A stretch of DNA of 64,000 nt, taken from contig CM028884.1 of the NCBI GenBank assembly GCA_016801885.1, forward strand, positions 9,180,181 to 9,244,180, read 5' to 3'. Shown here in pieces: positions 1 to 12,720 of this stretch; positions within the stretch are counted from its first letter, which is position 1, and every line of letters starts with the position of its first letter. Source of the DNA: Toxotes chatareus. Its lineage: Eukaryota > Chordata > Actinopteri > Toxotidae. The notes below the pieces were generated by a model, which was given only the letters and a program-made list of their open reading frames with translations, was not told the DNA's origin and did not search any database. The translations under genes and the position numbers were made by a program.

Positions 1-51
1 GTGCCCAACAGGGGCCAAGTCTTACATGTCATAGGCACCTAGCCTGCAAGC

Positions 52-127
52 AGCCAGTACCCAATCTGGCAGCCTGACAGCCAACCAGCCAGCCAGTCTG
101 CTAGTCAGCCAGTCAGCCAGCCAGCAA
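52..127. repeat. Imperfect (CAGC/CAGT)n tetranucleotide repeat
   Basis: CAGC, CAGT and CAAC units recur about every four bases, with interruptions, over about 75 bp. The pattern is that of an ageing tetranucleotide microsatellite and has no coding meaning. Confidence 0.6.
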
Positions 128-1120
128 CCCATCATGCCTCTGCCGCCCGATTGGGATGGAAGTGTCTCCCTCCGTTACACTGGCTGCTCTGCCAGTGGAT
201 TCATCAGGGTATAGAGAGAATAGCTAATCTGAGGGAACCAGCGGCCCAGAATCAAAGGGCCACTGGCTTCTGTCTTCCCTGTGTGTAGCAGCGCTCACCT
301 GGGTACTATCCCCGGTGTGACAGAGCGAGCAGCAAGAGGACTTGGTAAACAAGGCAGAGCAATGCAACTTTCAAACAGAGAGGCAGCTAGTGCAGGGAAA
401 CCAAAACAAACTCTTAACTCAGGAAATTCACAGAACGTTTTCCCCCTGCCTTCTCCACTGTTCCCTGTGTCTTTATTGTGGCTTGATATGTCACCACTGT
501 CTATATCTCCTACTTACTCAGGACTTCAAGTGGCTGTCTCTATTTTGCTGGGCCATAAATTATTCAGTGCCATGTGTCTTCTTAGTATCTGCGCTTTCCA
601 TTGGGTTGCTATCTTATCCCCTCTTCTGAAAGAAGGGCTGGTGCTTTGAGACAGAGTTTGCAAAAGGTAACACAGGAACTTCAGCACCGACAACCACTTT
701 CTTAGTAGGAGCTCTTGTCAAGTACATATATTTGTTCCAGCACAAGGAAAATATGAAAAAGAAAAACAAGAAAAAAAAAGTTGTATCTGAATACAACATG
801 GTAACCAACAAGCTCCACTGCTGCTACGACAACAACTTGGACTAGTATCTGTGCTAAAAATAATGACAGTATTCCACATAGAGGAGTGTGTGTTTTGTTT
901 CCCCGGCGCGTGTATGTGCGCGTGTGCGGAGCCCAGGGAGCCCAGTGTATGTAAATAGCCATATGAGACTGCATAGCATTACTGTCCAGACATTGAAGAG
1001 GTGACCTGATCCCAATTAATCACACAATCCCGGGGAGAACTGTCACATCCCATCTCCATCAGCAATACCATCCTGTTCTGTCTCCCACCCTTGTCATCCT
1101 CTGTTCCTCCATCTCTTTTA

Positions 1121-1172
1121 CTCTCCCTTTCTCTCCCTCTCTCTCTTTCAAACACAAACACACACACACACT
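1121..1172. repeat. Compound (CT)n-(CA)n microsatellite
   Basis: A pyrimidine tract of CT units (1121-1149) passes into a CA tract (1150-1171). The minus-strand frame through it reads as arginine/glutamate and valine/cysteine low complexity, the signature of a microsatellite rather than a protein. Confidence 0.8.
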
Positions 1173-4100
1173 GCACACCAGACACTGCACACAAACCCTA
1201 CTAGGCCCCATCATCCCCTCACCAAACTCCCTCCCCCCTTCACCACCCTGCTTTTATTCAAACACACAGGGTCTAAAGCTGACAGGTCAGCTGGCATGGG
1301 CCAGTCGGTCCCCACCTGTCCCCTAGCTTCTTCACCCAGAAGGCAAAGTGCCAGAAGAGCAAAGAAGAGGCACTTCTATCTTTACAGCTGCCAAAACAGG
1401 ATGCAGCCTTAGGCTTGCTATCCCCCAAAGAGATGGAGTGTTTGCATTGCACCGGTATCAGTGAAGGAGAACATCTATTTTATGGTTTATCACTCTCTTC
1501 AAACAAGAGTACACTGGGGTGAAGACGGTGACAAAAAGACTGTACATATATGTGTAAGAGGCAGGTTGTTTTATTACAGTATGACACGATACTGAGTATT
1601 TGTAATGCCAGTGTATTATAAACATCAAAAGGTAGAGTGAACCTTCTTTTACATGGTATGCAAGTATATATTTACTGTTCTCTTGACTGTCATGACTACA
1701 GATGTGGGTCCTTTGAAGCTTATAGTGATGACTGTGTTGGTGTGTCACATGAATCCACACACACACACCACCCCTAGCCTCGTAAAAAGTATGATTAAGA
1801 AAGTGTAACGAGAAACACGGTATTGCGAGTAAGTGTCAGTTTATATTTATACTGTCCCCTTATAGTTTTTTCTGGGAGAAATTTAATTTGTGGTCCTACA
1901 GTGTGAAAATAAAAGTTTTCACATGGAAAGATGAGCAAAAACAAACAAAAAAAAAATCCATCTGACATTTTTTGACTCCTGTATGACCTGCAACTCAAAT
2001 GATTGGTCTAATGAGGGCTGACTGTCGAATATTTCAGCAACACTAAAATGGAACTTATCCCATATTTTATATTTATTCATTTATTTATTTATATTTTACA
2101 TAGATATACAAGTGGAGATCAAAACACCAGCCATGTCTTTGAAAGTGGCACACTGGATACAGGAGTCATGTCGTAGCTTTGTCTTGATTCATCCTGATAT
2201 AACCATTTTGAGTATTCCCTTTGAAAAACAGAGAACTGGCATCTTGTGAAATCACAGAAGAAGTATGTATCACATGTCGTTAAAGTTCTATTGTTTCACC
2301 CGCGTGTTCGGAGACTTATTCACGTCAGCTTGTTCGAGCTGTTCCCTTTTGTGCTGTTACAGTTACAGGACTGTGACATAAAATCACAAGTCTGCAAAAC
2401 CACAGGGTAAAGCAGCCCTCATTCAAACCAGATATGACAGTTGATAGTTTTAAAAAATAGTTGTGTTAGGAAATAACTTCTTTGCAGCTTCTGCTTGGCA
2501 AAGTTTACATAAAATGAAACGCAGTATCAAACTGTGGAAGAGTTGTAAACTATTGAATTATACTTCACTATTTGCCTCTGATTCAAAGAGGTTTTATGAT
2601 TAGCTCAGGGTCTCTCACTCACTTTCTTACACTCTTCCTCTACTATTCATTTCTGTTTGAGAAGCCTCGTCTGCAGCTTCTATAGTTCCTCATTAGGGGT
2701 TGCGTCTGTTGATGACGACTGTAATTGCAGGTGCAGTAAAAAAATGTGTGTGTGCGCCAAGGGAAAGGGAGCTGGGAAGTAGGGGGCCAATGGGCCGTTG
2801 TAGGGCCCACAGGGGAACATGTAGAGAAGAGAAAGACTGCATCTTGGGATTCAACCTTAGAGGCGAGAGGAGGAGAAGGGTGGTTCTGCATTCCCAGAAC
2901 ACCATAAACTCCCCTCCTCTTACATCGTCTTGGGTACTATCCTAACCCTCTTTCTACCATCTACTCTTCTCACCATGCCATAGAAAAATGGAAAATTGGG
3001 AAAAAATGGAACAGTGGGATATGTATTTATGATGGTAATGAGGCCCCAGGTGGCTTCCTCCATCTTAAATCTTGTTAATCATCAGGTGAGTGAGGGCTGT
3101 TTTACCGGGAATCCACAAAGGACAGAGTGAAGGTGTGTGCAACAATCAGATACACATCTCTGATAGCACCTCACAGCAGAAACAGCACTATGGAGACATT
3201 AACCTTTACCAGAGTGAGGAAAAAGCTCCGCCTCTCCTCTGAATGGATTTAAACTTTTCTCCCAAGACAAACTTATTTCAAAGACACCTTTAACGTGTTA
3301 GTGTTGCACAGAAGCAATGGAAAGAGAAGGAGGGTGTTTTAATTCCAGCAGTCAAAGCAAACATACATTTTGTATAATTTTTACAGTTTACAAAGTTGTT
3401 CATGAGAAGATACTTTAGACTGGACTGACTTGCGTGGCAACAGCAAGAGATGAAATTCCTAAATCAACAACATCATCATAAAGTCTTAATTTTGGGACAG
3501 AGAAGTACTGGAGCTGGGGAGAGACAAAGACTAATTAGAAAGGAATATATGGTATAGAATGGATATCATACAGACCAAATGTTTATATAACACGATTTAA
3601 CATCAATTAGTTGGTTTTTTTGTTGTTGTTGAACATTTATTTATTCCACAGATCAAGAGGTGATCATGACTTTACAGTTACTTTCCTAACCTTTTATTGA
3701 ACTTCTATGTCTTCTTGGGAAAAAGAAATATGATGCTTGTATTTAGAACACGGTTCATACGTAAAGTACAAGAACTATTATTTATTGATTAGTTAATCAC
3801 AGTAAGTATAATAAGTATAAACTTTAAACAAATGTAAATTACACTGTATGCTTTTTGTCTAGCACCACTAACATAGGTCAAGTTACTACTGCATCAAAAA
3901 GTTTTACTTGCACAAAAGAAATAAAAATAAAATAAAAATAAAAGAGGAAGATTGCCATTACGGTTATGGAGCACATTGACATTCCCCATAGGAAGAACCC
4001 TTTCCCTTTAAGACACTTGTGGACACTTTCTCCTTATCCATTTCACAAGAGATGGTCCTCACAAGAAAAATTACATCATCAGTAATTTCAGTAAATGGCC

Positions 4101-4315
4101 GAAACAAGATATGTTCATTTGAAGTTACAGAGACCTTTAGCAGCTGTAGGAATTATACCTCGTGTCCACTGAGAGCAAAAGAGAAGGAAGCATGAGGCTG
4201 TTATAAAACCACAAAGTCAGCAAAAGGAGGAGGTTGGGGTGATAGACCGGTCAAGAAAATGTTGGACTTCAACACAAGAGACCACTTTGTTTCCAACTTG
4301 CAGTCAACGTTGGTT

Positions 4316-4470
4316 TCTTTTAACCGTGACCACAACTGTCCCCCAACCTTAACAATGTAACTATGACAACAAAGGTCCCCAAACCTTAATCATGTAGCTA
4401 TTTTAACCCAGACCATGATCTTTCCCTAACCAAATTGTCTTTGTGCCTAAACCTGACCAAGTTTAATCAA
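4316..4470. repeat. Degenerate teleost-type dispersed repeat (CCTAAACC-rich)
   Basis: Three degenerate copies of a unit of about 40 bp follow one another. Each carries TAACC..GACCA, a run of C or T, then CCTTAA or CCTAACC, and the block ends with GTGCCTAAACCTGACC. Seen directly: the internal repetition at 4320-4357, 4362-4400 and 4402-4440. From memory, this wording resembles a repeat that is common in spiny-rayed fish genomes. I cannot give its library name, and its true ends may lie outside these bounds. Confidence 0.5.
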
Positions 4471-6049
4471 TTTTTTTGACTGTAATCCGTCTCAGTCTTG
4501 GAGGGTACTACCAAATGATGGCGTATAGTATAAGTATACTACAGTATAAGTGCAACTTTAGAGAGGTGTGAAAAACAACCCTTTTTTGTCATTTCATTTG
4601 GAGGCCTTGGTGCTTTGCACACAGGAGAACTTGTAATTTGATTTGAGCCTAAGAGACTCTTTTTACTGTAAAGAAAGGGAAAAACAAAACAGCACTGAGC
4701 ACAGAGGACAAGGGGTACATCATAAGATTTCTCTATAGATCCATTTTAACCATTTTTGGCCTACAGCTTATCTTCTTCTATTTTGTGTGAACACCACATG
4801 GTCCAGCTGCTTTGACATATCTACTGTAGACCCAGGCTGGGTAATTATGAGCTACAAAGCTCACTGACCTTGTCAAGATCTCTCTACCCTCTCCAAGCTA
4901 GCCCAGTGTATGAGAGGAGGGGGGGGTACATTCTGTCTGGTTTCCCCCAACACACACACATAAACACACACACCTGGACCATGGCTGTTTACCTGCCAGG
5001 TTAAAGGGCTGAAGTCAGTGACAGAAGGATATTTAACAAGGAAGCAAGGAAGGTGGAGGAGGATGAATATGCAAGTAGAGTACAATGTGAGGTAGAGGGG
5101 CAGAGAAGATGTAGGGTGGAAAAAAAATGACAGTACATAGCAGAGGGAGGGGGCGAGTGGGGGTCACAGAGTGATGAGGGGGTTAAATGCCACAAATGCC
5201 ATGTCTTGAGGCCTCATAAAGACAAGCTCTTCATTGCTCCCAAGGTCAGGGCATGCACACGTGCACCTGTGCGATGGTAGTGGTGGTCTTGTGGGTGGAT
5301 AGCTGGGGGGAGAATGTGTGAGTGCTTCAATGTACAATACACACAGTCCAGTCTAGTTAGTTCATACGGTCTGGGACAAATGGCCTTGCAAAAATAAATG
5401 GTGGGGATTAGAGAGAAATCGATGCCTTTAGTTTTGTCTGCAACACATGACAATAGAAATGGGGTCTGCTCTGAGGGATGGTGGTAGGACAGTGGGGAGA
5501 TAGGAACTGTCTCATCATAAGTCACTAAATGCTAAGGATTTGATATACTTCCATATACTGTAACCTTTTCAAATTTCCAGGTGGTTAAGAATAGTATAAA
5601 ATGTGGTCCGCTTTGGTACTTACCTGCCATTCCAAGATATCATTATAGGTAATTTCTTAAGAAGAAAACATGAGATATATGCATAAATGTGGGAGAAGCA
5701 CGGTCCATCTAAGTACTCCCCTTCAAACCTCCTACCACTTCTGAGTCATCCTCACTGTGGAACAAATCGTCAAAAAGGGTAGTGGAGCTGTTATGGCAAA
5801 ATAGGTTTTTGCCACAAATTAGGTGAAATTTTGGGTTATTGTCTCATAATAATTTCACCGTATAGAGAGGTGTTCACATAATCCATTTCCACAACATGTG
5901 TTTCAGAGTTTATGCTAAAGAATTAGAAAACTGTATGAGAATGTGCTGGAATTCTCCTGCTGAAAACATGATAATGGACAAGCCAAGTGGCAGGTTGAAC
6001 ATGCCAGCGGCCAACCAGCATGCACCAAAGTCCCCCTAGCCAGCTAGCT
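4471..6049. other. Noncoding spacer, no gene seen
   Basis: Mixed-composition DNA with a short CA microsatellite at 4951-4973 and G-rich patches near 4918-4926 and 5145-5165. The frames on the minus strand here are short and low in complexity. I see nothing functional. Confidence 0.65.
4951..4973. repeat. Short interrupted (CA)n microsatellite
   Basis: A CA tract with one TAAA interruption. Confidence 0.75.
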
Positions 6050-6250
6050 AAAACCCCAGATGGCTGGCCAAACTGTGGTCAATGGAGTCTGCAGGAGGCA
6101 GCATTACAGCGATCCATGGTTATCAAAGCCACCATGATCACTATGGTAACTGAGAGATGTGGAATCATCTGGCGAGCCAAGTCTTCAATTAGGGGAGGTG
6201 AGAGGCAAAAGGACAATATGTGCCATCTTCAGTCCAACAAGCGAGACAGT
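6050..6250. promoter_or_regulatory. Candidate cis-regulatory island
   Basis: A non-repetitive stretch more complex than its surroundings. It carries a TGGCCA core at about 6065, a TCF/LEF-like ATCAAAG at 6122-6128 next to a CCATGG, and a CAATTA homeodomain core near 6186. It stops just before microsatellite-rich DNA. A conserved noncoding element is inferred only from texture and motifs; conservation cannot be judged here. Confidence 0.25.
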
Positions 6251-6670
6251 GAGCAGTGAGTCAGTAAGTGGACACTGGCCCTTCAAAAACACATGGTGAC
6301 ATTCACGCATGTATGCCCTGTAAAAATACACTCTGACGTGCACACACGCTGTACTCTCCCTCGCCCTCCTACGCCCAAAACAGAACCAAAGCCAGACAAT
6401 GAATGTGAAATGGTTAAGAGTCTGATCCTTTGATCACTTTCAATATCCAGTAACTTTGCCACCTAAACCATTATTGTCCCAAGAACTTAACAGGCAGAGG
6501 CAGCCTTCAGCCAATTACAGGGCGGCATTAGCGTGAGGCGGGAGCGTGTGTTATATGAGACAACCAATTAAAATCACTTATGGGTAGGGTAATATCCAGT
6601 GATTTAGACCCGAACAAAACGGCTTTGGGAGGATTATCCCTAGCGTAACCTGATCTTATTCTCTTCCATT

Positions 6671-6713
6671 CAAACACACACACACTCGCACACACAAACA
6701 CACACACACACAT
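6671..6713. repeat. Interrupted (CA)n microsatellite
   Basis: CA units with AAC and TCG interruptions, separated from the larger array downstream by about 40 bp of unique sequence. Confidence 0.85.
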
Positions 6714-6755
6714 ACATCCAGGAGCGGACACTACAAGCTTTGCAAACCCTGCGCG

Positions 6756-6768
6756 CACGCACACACAC

Positions 6769-6829
<61 letters not shown>
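6756..6829. repeat. Long (CA)n microsatellite
   Basis: About 37 CA units with a few CG and AA interruptions, the longest dinucleotide array in the window. The frames crossing it on the minus strand read only as valine and cysteine. It is likely to vary in length between individuals. Confidence 0.95.
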
Positions 6830-9099
6830 AAGACAGATGATAAGACAACTGGGCCCTGGGCTGCATTCATGTACATGCCTTTGTCATTCCCAGACAGGCA
6901 ATGATGGGGCACATTAAAGTCTACAGACTATAGGCATAGAGGACTGTTTGCTAACGCATACTTGCATACACACACTGGCTCTGCCACCACTTGCCTTACT
7001 ACCAACCTTCTAGCCTCCATCTAATCAAATTGCATTCTCTAAATGCCATATTTTTTCTCCATTTTTAGTGGAGCTATTCTGATGAAAAGCACATGTACAC
7101 AGGGATCTACTTAGAGATCACATATTTTCTATGAATGACAGTGACTAACTGATGAGTGAGCTGTGGAAAAGCTTTAGAAATTATAACAAAACAATGATCC
7201 AAAATGTTGAAAACAAAGAAGCAAAGCCAGGGCCAATTTTTATGGCAAACTGAAGTGGAAAGTGATTTTGTAGACCACAGTTTTACTTATTTTGCTAATG
7301 TAAGAGGCAGCCAAATGCCAGCGGTAATGGCCAGTCTTCTGTTATCAACAACCACCTCTATCGCTAAATCTTTAACTTTTAAGTGAACTTACTTTCTTTG
7401 AAGATTGGCTCCCAAAAAGCTGGTCCAAGCTGCTACCACCCGAAGTATACAATTTTGTCCCTGATTTTTCTAGGTATTTTAAATTTGTAATGTTCAAATG
7501 AATTGAAAATGTTTTTTTTTTTTTAATTTAAAACAAAACTAAACAAAACATCTAATCTCAGGTCAAAAGACTTGCTTTCAGCATAAAAATACTATAACAT
7601 TCAGAAAAATGTTCAATGAAATCCTCAAAAGTCACAACATGCAAATTGTGTTCTCAGGAAGACTTTTCTTCAATGCAAAGTTGAGCTCCATAGACACCAC
7701 CAATCAGCAGGACAATGGTCAATGTGAGCGGTGTCTACAAAGATCCTGAAAGTCAGAAATACAATCAATGCCAGGAGATTTACTCTTTATGCTGAGGTCT
7801 TTAATCTAATCCTTAACAGGTCTGCTTGTCAGGCCTTGTGTCTGCACTTTAAAATTTTTTTGTACTCCAGTTCAAGAGAATAAATGCCAAATCTGAGTAA
7901 ATGGAAGTTTAAGTATTGACAATACTGTTGACATCACATTTGACTTTAAAACCATGTATAATTGAAGCAATGAGCCCATAAAATGACATCATTATGAAGT
8001 CTGCTAGTTTAGAAGAACTGAGACAATCTCCATTATTTTATTTTTTTTTCAGTGTCCCACTATTTCTCATTCCCGTGGTCTGGAAGGCAAATAATTATCA
8101 TCTCCTCACCATTTATGTACACCAGCCAATCCCAGCATGTAGCCTACTGCGGAGCTGGGAGTCTGATAATGAGTTAATGGCTAGTGTTCTACAGCCATTT
8201 GACTGACATAGCCAATCCGCAAGCTCTGTTTGCCTTTCACCTACTTGTGGCTCCACTGTACTGCCAAAGTCCCCATTAATTCTCCCCATGGGCATTTTTT
8301 TAAGGTATCCGCAGAAAACCATTGAAACGCAACCTAAAACCTCAAATGGGCATGTCAGTGTGGGCTAAGTTTAAACTGGCACAGTGGAGTGTACTTTCCT
8401 CCACCTCGGGACCACTGAAGCTGACCTCGACATGCAGAGAGACGGTTGCAGTGATGTGTTTGCTGATGTGCCTTGCCTAGATGTGTCTGCTAGATCACTA
8501 ACTGTGAGGAAATGTAGCATTGTCAGGTTGTTGTGGTGGGCTGTGTGGTGAGACTGGTCCTCACTTTTCCCCATTTCTAGCCACCATAAATGAATCTTTC
8601 CAAGGGTCAAGACAGGAAAGGAAATCTGTTTAAGTGGGGGAAAAAAAAGAGAAACGTTTCTTCCAAAGCCTTGTAAAATACCCATGTCTGGGGACAAATT
8701 GTTTGACTCAAATAGGCCTTGAATAGAGAGATTTTGGAGACAGAAAGAAAACCAGAATTAGCTGACAAAGGAAGAGATCAGTAGTTCTACATAGAAAGAG
8801 ATAAAAATAAAAACAGCTGACTAGCACTAAGCCTTTTAATCTTTCTGGTTTGGAAATATAAATAGCATTTCTGGCAGTCATTTAAATTCATCAGTCAAAA
8901 ACAAAATCATACAGTCTGCCAAAATGTATGACACAGACACTCTCCATGAGAACATTAGTTCAGCAATTTGAAACCTTGCACTCACAAATCACCGTACAAA
9001 GCACAACAGGGAACAAAGCAAAATTGACCTTTCAAATGATTAAGCTGAAACATTATCATCATGTTCCCTATTTTTTTTCCCTCTCCTAGATCAGAACAA

Positions 9100-9400
9100 C
9101 TGGTTTGCCAGTTCAGAGCTGGCAGGGGCAAAGCCCATCTATGATTTCAGTTCAGAGCTGCCGGGCTGAGGGGCCAAGCTGGCCAGTGCCCATCTGGAGC
9201 GGGCCAAGTGTCTGCTCCACTCAGGCTCAATGCACAGTGGTGATTACTGCGATGGTGCGGCGGCGGTCATGGTGGTGTGGTTATAAATATAAGCCCTGGT
9301 CTGATCCCTCTTGTTCATAAACAGAGGTTTGGAGCTGCTGTGGGAACCGAGCACAAAGGATTGTAGGCCTCTGAGGGCAACTGTGCTCCACAGCCACTAT
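9100..9400. promoter_or_regulatory. Candidate cis-regulatory island with internal repeats
   Basis: GC-richer than its flanks and not a microsatellite. A 13-bp unit, CAGTTCAGAGCTG, occurs at 9109-9121 and again at 9148-9160, and CCCATCT follows each copy (near 9134 and 9188). CTGGCC cores recur. A GGCGGCGG patch lies near 9258. The internal duplication suggests repeated binding sites. Function is inferred, not shown. Confidence 0.25.
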
Positions 9401-11009
9401 ACTACCCAAGGTTTGGTCTGGCCAGCTGGTGGTGTCTCACCAGATGAGGACGGCTGGGCAGCGAATAAGGGGACTGAACAACAGAACAGAGGGATGGAGC
9501 AATGGTTGGCACCAGTAGAGATGGTGGCAAAGATATGAAGGCTGGAGCATGAGAGTGGATAGAGGCCACAGGGCACTGCTTCAAATTGACTAGGAGATTC
9601 TGCTGCACTGTGGAAAAGAAACAAGGCTCGAGGATTATTTTGCACAGACTTACTTTGGAGAGACTGGAGTAAAGAGTGGATGTGGATGAAAATACAATAT
9701 CCAGAACTTGTGAATTCAATCACTTTACAGATATTACACAAAAATCACACTGACTAACCCAACAGTGTGGAGTCTGACTGTGTTAACGGTCTTGAATCCC
9801 AAACACACGATATCTCTCAGACTTGATCTAATTAGCGTAGCAGGAGTTAAACCCAAATGGTGGCATTCTCCAGTGAACTAACTCTGCCATGTTGCCCGCT
9901 AATCCATGCCTGGATCAGCTCACCACCAGCTCCCCACCCTTCTCAACCCTTGCCCGCCAGCGGTCATATGGCTCACAATGTCTGCTCCATGCCCAATCCT
10001 ATATTAGCATTAGCATCAAGGGTTAAGCTACTAATGCTGCCAGCTGTGCACGGCTGCCCCCTCCACACCAATCCCTTCTGAACAATAGAATGGCATGGGG
10101 GCAGGACAGTTGGGACAGCGTGGACTGGAATCCCTGGGGGGTAAGCGTGGCTGTGGTGCCCTCTTGTGCCAAGTCTTTTAACTTGTAATTCAAAAGAGTA
10201 GCACCAGAAAATGACTGTAACATTAGAACAGCAAATAAATGTACAAATAAAACCAAGAATAAATTGTTAAATAAAAAATAACTATCTGGCTAAATCAACA
10301 ATCCAATGAACAGCTAAAGACTTCAAAAGCGACTTACATTTCTACAACTTACATCTACTATTAAATTAACAATATATATTCGATCACAACTTAAATACTG
10401 GAATTCTCTAAGTGGTGGTATGCCATGTGTGTCATGTTAAAGTTGTTAAATTGAATTTGCTGTCATTTGTTACACTTTTTTAACCTGTAGGTAAGTGCCC
10501 AAGTGCACTAATATATTTATTCAGCTTCACTTTTAATGGGTAAGCCCAGCAGTAAATGAAACCCTTTATTCTGACAGTGCTGGTGCATTGGTTTACTAAA
10601 GCATGTCAAGACAGTACACTGGTGTAGAGCACAGCAGAGAAGGGCATGGCTGAGCTGGCGACACTGCTTTCTCAGTTAAGCTGATAATTGCCCTTATTGA
10701 TGTATAAAAGATATCCCACAGAGCCTTGTGAAACACCATTAGCAGGCAAAAGCTGAATTGTTCATGAGCTGCCTCCAAATGAGGAAGAAGGACAAAAAAA
10801 AATCTGAAGATTAATAAGACTTCCCCTGGAGTGTGATAATAACATGATGTATGTGTGTGTGGGCCTATGTGTGAATGTGTATTTTCAGCCAGGCCTCTGA
10901 AGAGTTTCCATTACTAAAAGGCATTATTCTGGGGAAACTAATCTATTTTAAATCTCAAATTGAGGGGAAAAGATGTAATGTCATTTAGCATACAGGGAAG
11001 GGTGATGGT
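9401..11009. other. Noncoding spacer, no gene seen
   Basis: Mixed-composition DNA containing one CTCF-like motif (10156-10169). From 10200 to 10600 it is clearly AT-rich. The open frames here are short and resemble no known family. Confidence 0.65.
10156..10169 (-). promoter_or_regulatory. CTCF-like motif
   Basis: GTGCCCTCTTGTGC agrees with 12 of 14 positions of GYGCCMYCTRSTGG, the reverse complement of the vertebrate CTCF core. By convention the site therefore points to the minus strand. A single motif match in 64 kb is weak evidence of occupancy. Confidence 0.25.
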
Positions 11010-11340
11010 CATTATCATAAGGGCCCTCCTGATTTCGACTAAGGCTGTTGAAGCCTAAATGATGACACTTAAAAACGCCCCTGGGACTCCACAAAAATGA
11101 GACACTCAAAGCAAATGTACACTAGCGAGGCACTGTGTGGGGCCAAATCTTCCATCTATCGTGAACGACATGAAAGTAAGTGGCCCTAATAAGGTGGATC
11201 TTTGCCTCCGTAGGCTCCTGATGCCCATTAGAGGTCTAAACTCAGCTAACAAAGACTAGTGGCCCCAAAGGGCAATAAATACAGAACACTGATTACCACA
11301 GCGGGGACAACCAAAACCCCGGATCAGAGAGGAAGTGGGA
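11010..11340. promoter_or_regulatory. Candidate cis-regulatory island with a CArG box
   Basis: A complex, non-repetitive stretch. It contains CCTAATAAGG at 11185-11194, a perfect match to the SRF CArG consensus CC(A/T)6GG. A GAAAGTAAGT donor-like string at about 11173-11182 overlaps no convincing coding frame, so I read the region as regulatory rather than exonic. Regulatory function is inferred. Confidence 0.3.
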
Positions 11341-12409
11341 AGTGCAGAAACTAAGTGCTTGGTAAAACTTTATGAACAAAATCTTAACCTTGTATTGTAA
11401 TATTAGCACTAAAACCTCCCATGAAAAGAAAAGGCTTGACACACCATTTAAGTAAGTGCACAGCAACATATGAACTAAGCTTAATTATTAACTTACACGT
11501 CAAGGAGAATTCTACCATTTGCAACATACTGCACATTATGACAAATCTGGATAAACTTAACTTTTTCTACTTCACGTGTTTTTGAGCAAGAGCTTGAAAA
11601 GGGAACTTGAAAGAACCTATTACAAATATTCATGGGCTTGACTGAAAAAGGAAATTTGTGAAATATTAAACAGAGCATTGCACACTGTATGTAACGATTC
11701 CTGAAGTCTCTGTATATGTATTCAAATCCAAACCTCCTAATTATTCAGAAAGGGAAACCACGGAAATTCTGACGGGGCTTATCAATGAGAAAAGACATCT
11801 TGTTAAGTTAGGAATTCTCTTTGTGTTAGCAAGGTTTCTCTAGTTAATCTGGCACTTTTCTTGATCTGCACCAAGGTAATTGGAATGCACAGTGAAAATG
11901 CCTGCCGTATTGAGCCAGCAGAGAACAATGAAAGAAATGGATATCACAACAGGCGTTAGCTTTCTAATCAATTCTTTAACTTACTGTTCAAAAGTAGGCT
12001 TGTACTTTTTTAATGAGGACACGGGGGGTGAATCTTTCTGGCTCCACTAACACGGCAGATTAAGCTCCAATTAAGTAAACTTTCACTTAGCCATCAAGTA
12101 GAGTTATCCCTTTGTTGTGGAAGCCTTGTTTGTTGTTGGTTTTCCAAACAAAAACCAACAAATGTTGACTAGAACACCTATATCCATCAAACAGCTGAAA
12201 AATGTAACGGAGCGAGAAACTGAGGTACAGAAAGATCACATCTTGAAGTTTGACTGTGTGAGTTAATGCGGTTTCTCTGTGCGCGTGTGTGAATCCATGT
12301 GCCGAAATACTTGTGTGCATGGTCGTTTATCTTAACTGTGAGTAAATGTGTGTTATCCAGTCATCACGCCCCGAGTGCCCTGGCATTAAGCAGAAGGAGG
12401 GGTTAGAGG
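11341..12409. other. AT-rich noncoding spacer
   Basis: AT-rich DNA with many TTAA and AATT cores and no repeat element with clear ends. No gene seen. Confidence 0.65.
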
Positions 12410-12720
12410 TCAGGTCAGGAGCAGCCACGACCTCTCCGTCTCCGCGGCACCATGTCATCCTTCGGGCAAGGCAAACAAACAGGCCTGGCCCCCGGGCAAG
12501 GTGGGCTCAGCGGGGTGGCATTGCCAGGTCAGGGTATAGACTGGGACAGGACAGGATGGGATGGCAGCCTCTGATAGATGCTGCTCATTATTTTCACCCC
12601 AGAAAACTGGGACAATTACAAACAGAGAGATACCATGGCAACTGGGGTATGAGGTCACAGGCAGAGGGGCTTTTCATCCCAGCTAACCCAGCCACGTTTG
12701 TCAACTCAGCCACACAAGAA
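12410..12720. promoter_or_regulatory. Candidate cis-regulatory island
   Basis: A GC-richer patch that a plus-strand frame of 147 codons happens to cross (12346-12789). The peptide has no domain or codon pattern I recognise and ends in a CA-rich stretch, so I do not call it a gene. GATACCATGGCAAC at 12629-12642 resembles an RFX X-box with one good half. ATTATTTTCACCCC and ACAATTACAAA lie just upstream. Confidence 0.25.

Larger units (their letters stand above)
1..4315. other. Noncoding spacer, no gene seen
   Basis: AT-rich DNA with stops in all frames. It holds an imperfect CAGC/CAGT tetranucleotide patch near the left edge, a CT/CA tract at 1121-1172, a TTTA-type tract around 2065-2091 and an A-rich AAAATA-type tract around 3918-3944. 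A CAGGTGAG donor-like string at about 3083 has no convincing open frame ahead of it. I see no RNA gene and no mobile element with clear ends. Confidence 0.7.
6251..9099. other. Noncoding spacer with long (CA)n arrays
   Basis: Two CA arrays lie at 6671-6713 and 6756-6829. There is a T run at 7512-7524 and a T9-CAG string at 8041-8051. That string looks like a 3' splice site but is not followed by a recognisable exon. The rest is AT-rich with no gene. Confidence 0.65.

Noticed and set aside
6528..6912. Two overlapping minus-strand frames rich in Val and Cys
   Set aside because: Simple translation of the long (CA)n array.
8041..8051. Acceptor-like T9-CAG string
   Set aside because: No exon-like frame with a donor follows within a sensible distance.
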